Assembly (NCBI GenBank): GCA_041391745.1
Contig: JAWKNK010000003.1
Location: 231,839 to 295,838, forward strand
Direction of reading: 5' to 3'
Source of the DNA: JAIXWP01 sp041391745
Lineage (GTDB): Bacteria; Bacteroidota; Bacteroidia; Flavobacteriales_D; Sanyastnellaceae
Length of the DNA: 64,000 nt
Below are positions 61,706 to 64,000 of this stretch, one piece after another. A program made the translations under genes and the position numbers. Position 1 is the stretch's first letter. Every line of letters begins with the position of its first letter. Under the pieces are notes generated by a model. The model was not told the DNA's origin, made no database searches, and saw only the letters and a list, made by a program, of their open reading frames with translations.

Positions 61706-63157
61706 ATGATATCAAAGAAGACCATATACGGATCCTTTCTCTATACTGCTGTGGGGGCAATGCCATTTGCAAGTGCACTGATTCTGCTTCCTTTTTACAG
61801 CAATTATCTTTCTACCAATGATTTTGGAGCGCTCTCTGTTTACATTGGGTTTTCACTTTTCGTACAAGTGATTAGCACTTTTAGCATAGAGCAATATGTG
61901 GCAACGCATGTGAGTCACTATGCTGATCAAGAAGAGTTGTTGAAGCAACGGATGAGTCAAGCTTTGACTTTGTGCCTAGGCGCTGGACTCCTCGTATTCG
62001 GGCTTTTCTATGTGACCGGTCAAGAGATTTTCAGACTGTTTGATAAAGAAGGTCAGCTTGACTTTGCACTCTACGGAATGATGTCTGTTGGCACTGGAAT
62101 TTTTAATGGATACTTCAGGAACTACACGAATCTTTTGGTATATCGAAAGCAGGACCGTTTGTACATATCCTCAAATACTTTCAACTTCGTAATTACCATT
62201 ATCCTATCCCTTGGATTTTTAAATTACTACGGCAGCTCGTTGATGGGACCTATGATGGGCCGAATCGTATCTGGAGCGCTAATATTTTCACTCGCCCTTT
62301 TTCACCAAATCAAAAACTACAACTTTGTTTGGAACAACGAAGCGGTGAAAGAAGTTTTATTCTTTGCGGGACCCCTACTGTTGATTTCAATATTCAATTG
62401 GAGTACCAATTATATAGATCGATTTCTATTGACTTCTGAAGTGAGTCTAGATGAAGTTGGTATTTATGATTTCGCCACTAAATTCTTACTTCCTGTTGAG
62501 CTTTTACATATTGGTTTGAGCAATTATGTGATGCCAAGAATATATAGTTCCTGGAATAAAAACTTTACGCAACCCAACATGGTCAATGCCAATCAAATGC
62601 TGCATTCATTTCTCGTGTTGACGGTAGCAGCGATAATTGTAACGCTTGTAGCCATTCCGTTGGGTGTGCCATTGCTAGTGAAAAACAAAGACTTTTATCA
62701 AGCATTCGCAATGATACCATTGCTGAGTATTGGCTATTTGACTCGTGCGGCATATAATCTTTTTTCAGGAATCTTGATGCTTCAAAAAGCCATTAAACGA
62801 TTCATCATTGCCTTTATGGTAGCGGCTGTATTTCAAATTGGAAGTTCGCTAATCGTGTTGCCTGTTTTTGGAATTCACGGTGCAGTTGTTATATCTGCAG
62901 CCACTAAGATTGTGCTTGTCGTTTCACTTTATTTTAGTCTAAAGAATATTGCTCAACTCGACTTGCGCACAAAGAAATTTTTATGGTATCCAGTATTGAT
63001 TTCGATAGCGCTTATTGCTTATCAATTCTTCGCAAAAGAACATTATTGGATTGCACTTTTCGTATTTGTAGTTTACAGTGCCATCGTGACCTACGCCATA
63101 TTTGGGAAGGAATTAGTAAAGCTTGCAGAAGCTTATATCAAGCCTAAAGAACGTTGA
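61706..63157 (+). CDS. Polysaccharide/oligosaccharide flippase-like membrane protein
   Basis: 483 residues with about twelve to fourteen hydrophobic helices (ALILLPFYSNYLS, GALSVYIGFSLFVQVISTF, FFAGPLLLISIFNWSTNYID and so on). The pattern NYLSTNDFGALSVYIG (TM1-TM2 loop) and FNWSTNYIDRFLLTSEVSLDEVG are typical of the Wzx/polysaccharide export (MATE-like) superfamily. It would translocate lipid-linked sugar units across the inner membrane; the neighbouring glycosyltransferase fits. The 3' end overlaps the convergent response regulator by 14 bases. Confidence 0.88.
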   Translation: MISKKTIYGSFLYTAVGAMPFASALILLPFYSNYLSTNDFGALSVYIGFSLFVQVISTFSIEQYVATHVSHYADQEELLKQRMSQALTLCLGAGLLVFGLFYVTGQEIFRLFDKEGQLDFALYGMMSVGTGIFNGYFRNYTNLLVYRKQDRLYISSNTFNFVITIILSLGFLNYYGSSLMGPMMGRIVSGALIFSLALFHQIKNYNFVWNNEAVKEVLFFAGPLLLISIFNWSTNYIDRFLLTSEVSLDEVGIYDFATKFLLPVELLHIGLSNYVMPRIYSSWNKNFTQPNMVNANQMLHSFLVLTVAAIIVTLVAIPLGVPLLVKNKDFYQAFAMIPLLSIGYLTRAAYNLFSGILMLQKAIKRFIIAFMVAAVFQIGSSLIVLPVFGIHGAVVISAATKIVLVVSLYFSLKNIAQLDLRTKKFLWYPVLISIALIAYQFFAKEHYWIALFVFVVYSAIVTYAIFGKELVKLAEAYIKPKER

Positions 63158-63893
63158 ATCGTTTGCCTAATTCATCACGATAATTGCCACCTACGGGAAT
63201 CTCTTTTCCGAGATCTTGGATAATAATATTACCGCCGGCAATTGCTTCAATTTTATCCAAACTTACTATGAACGAACGATGTACTCTTTGGAAAAAGCTC
63301 GCTGGCATTTTCTTCTCTACATCTTTCATGGTAGCGTGGATCGTGAACTTCTGATCTTTTGTAACTACCTGAACATAGTCTTTCAACGCTTCAACGAAAT
63401 AGATGTCCGATGCGTTCAATTTCACCAAGCGAGAGTGGTGCTTTACAAATAGATATTCTGCTTCTGATTTGAAAGCGGTAAGTGATTTAAGAAGGTCATT
63501 TTCAACTTTTAGCTCAAGCTCTTTTTTATGCTTGTGCAAGGCCATTTCAATCGTTGTGTGAAGATCGATTTCTTTGAATGGCTTGAGAATATATCCGTGA
63601 GGTTCTGTAATTTTTGCCTTTGCCAGCGTTGCTTCATCGGCGTATGCTGTGAGGAAAATAACAGGAATATCAATCATTTCTTTGATCTTAGCTGCAGCAT
63701 CAATTCCCGTCATATCGCCTTTGAGCATGATATCCATAAGGGCGATTTCCGGGCGGTGCTGTTGGGCAAGCTCAATAGCTTTTTCACCATTATCCGCCTG
63801 TGCTACAACATTGTAACCTAATTTAGTTAAGCTTCTTTCAATGTCTTTGCGAACAATGCTTTCGTCTTCTACAACAAGTATATTGGTTGCCAT
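63144..63893 (-). CDS. LytTR-family response regulator
   Basis: 249 residues. A receiver domain (about 3-120, phosphorylated Asp54 in ALMDIMLKGD, Thr/Lys in FLTAYAD and ILKPF) is joined by a coiled helix (about 118-145) to a LytTR DNA-binding domain (about 148-249: LVKLNASDIYFVEALKDYVQ, FFQRVHRSFIVSLDKIEAI). LytTR regulators bind direct repeats upstream of their targets. A histidine kinase is encoded upstream on the same strand (its end is visible from 63939), so this is a two-component pair. Role unknown. Confidence 0.95.
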   Translation of the reverse strand: MATNILVVEDESIVRKDIERSLTKLGYNVVAQADNGEKAIELAQQHRPEIALMDIMLKGDMTGIDAAAKIKEMIDIPVIFLTAYADEATLAKAKITEPHGYILKPFKEIDLHTTIEMALHKHKKELELKVENDLLKSLTAFKSEAEYLFVKHHSRLVKLNASDIYFVEALKDYVQVVTKDQKFTIHATMKDVEKKMPASFFQRVHRSFIVSLDKIEAIAGGNIIIQDLGKEIPVGGNYRDELGKRFNVL

Positions 63894-63938
63894 TAGCTAA
63901 TCGGATTTAGGGTAGTAAATGAGTTGCAATTATACACC

Positions 63939-64000
63939 TCATCTCTTCTCAAAGGTAATTAAAAATGTAGTTCCTTTTTCAGAAGTGACTTCAATGGTAC
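63939..64000 (-). CDS. Histidine kinase, C-terminal end only
   Basis: 20 codons up to the TGA at 63939-63941, reading TIEVTSEKGTTFLITFEKR, which matches the final strand of a HATPase domain (SxxxGTxFxIxF). The gene continues beyond the window edge and lies 45 bases upstream of the response regulator start, so they form one operon. Confidence 0.75.
   Translation of the reverse strand, partial: TIEVTSEKGTTFLITFEKR

Noticed and set aside
1..64000. CRISPR arrays, IS elements, integrases, prophage or rRNA genes
   Set aside because: None were recognised: no regular spaced repeats, transposase motifs or rRNA stretches.

Overview
The window looks like a chromosomal segment from the phylum Bacteroidota, most likely order Flavobacteriales. 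The lineage call is inference from four things seen in the sequence: two secreted proteins with type IX secretion C-terminal signals (one type A, one gliding/CHU_C-like type B); many starts preceded by the Bacteroidota -7 promoter element TAnnTTTG and few Shine-Dalgarno sites; characteristic gene groups (exbB-exbD-exbD-tonB-pstS-TPR, DUF4292-envC, tatA-gatA, DUF4271-hemD, HATPase-ybeY-mnmG); and moderate A+T content. No IS element, integrase, CRISPR array, rRNA or phage gene was seen. It is mostly core genome.

Layout. 1-5 kb: DUF4292 protein (cut by the edge), an EnvC-like murein hydrolase activator, a PLP desulfhydrase/deaminase, a tiny Cys-rich DUF5522 gene and urocanate hydratase. 5-11.6 kb: a TetR-controlled TolC/HlyD/RND efflux operon. 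11.7-14 kb: an operon of a plug-only TonB-receptor-like protein, an ECF-type sigma factor and a membrane TPR protein that is probably its antagonist. 14-22.4 kb: PurF-like amidotransferase, a large Cys-rich secreted protein, polyprenyl synthase, a MORN-like lipoprotein, a frameshifted glucosaminidase/LysM gene and tRNA-Gln. 22.6-27.7 kb: aldehyde dehydrogenase, small proteins, an MltD-like transglycosylase, SlyD-like FKBP and a frameshifted ftsX. 28-35 kb: TonB energy-transduction cluster with two ExbD and two TonB paralogues, PstS-like and TPR proteins. 35-44.4 kb: dicarboxylate symporter, DUF4175 protein, gatA carrying many frameshifts, tatA, NlpC/P60 hydrolase, and a TetR/HMA-like/MFS operon. 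44.5-50.5 kb: tRNA-Cys, a coiled-coil protein, an exported truncated haemoglobin lipoprotein, an outer membrane protein, YraN, an rRNA pseudouridine synthase, DUF4271 and HemD. 50.5-64 kb: DprA, an RsbW-like ATPase, YbeY, MnmG flanked by parS-like palindromes (suggesting the origin region), a giant PKD-repeat protein, a glycosyltransferase, a flippase, a LytTR response regulator and the tail of a histidine kinase.

How the genes work together: much of the window serves the cell envelope. It covers peptidoglycan remodelling (EnvC, FtsX, MltD, glucosaminidase, NlpC/P60), TonB energisation, Tat and type IX export, efflux and surface polysaccharide. The most unusual items are the plug-only receptor/sigma/antagonist module, an exact 23-bp palindromic repeat at two distant sites, the parS-like pair around mnmG, and clusters of homopolymer indels in gatA, ftsX and the glucosaminidase gene that look more like local sequence error than gene decay.
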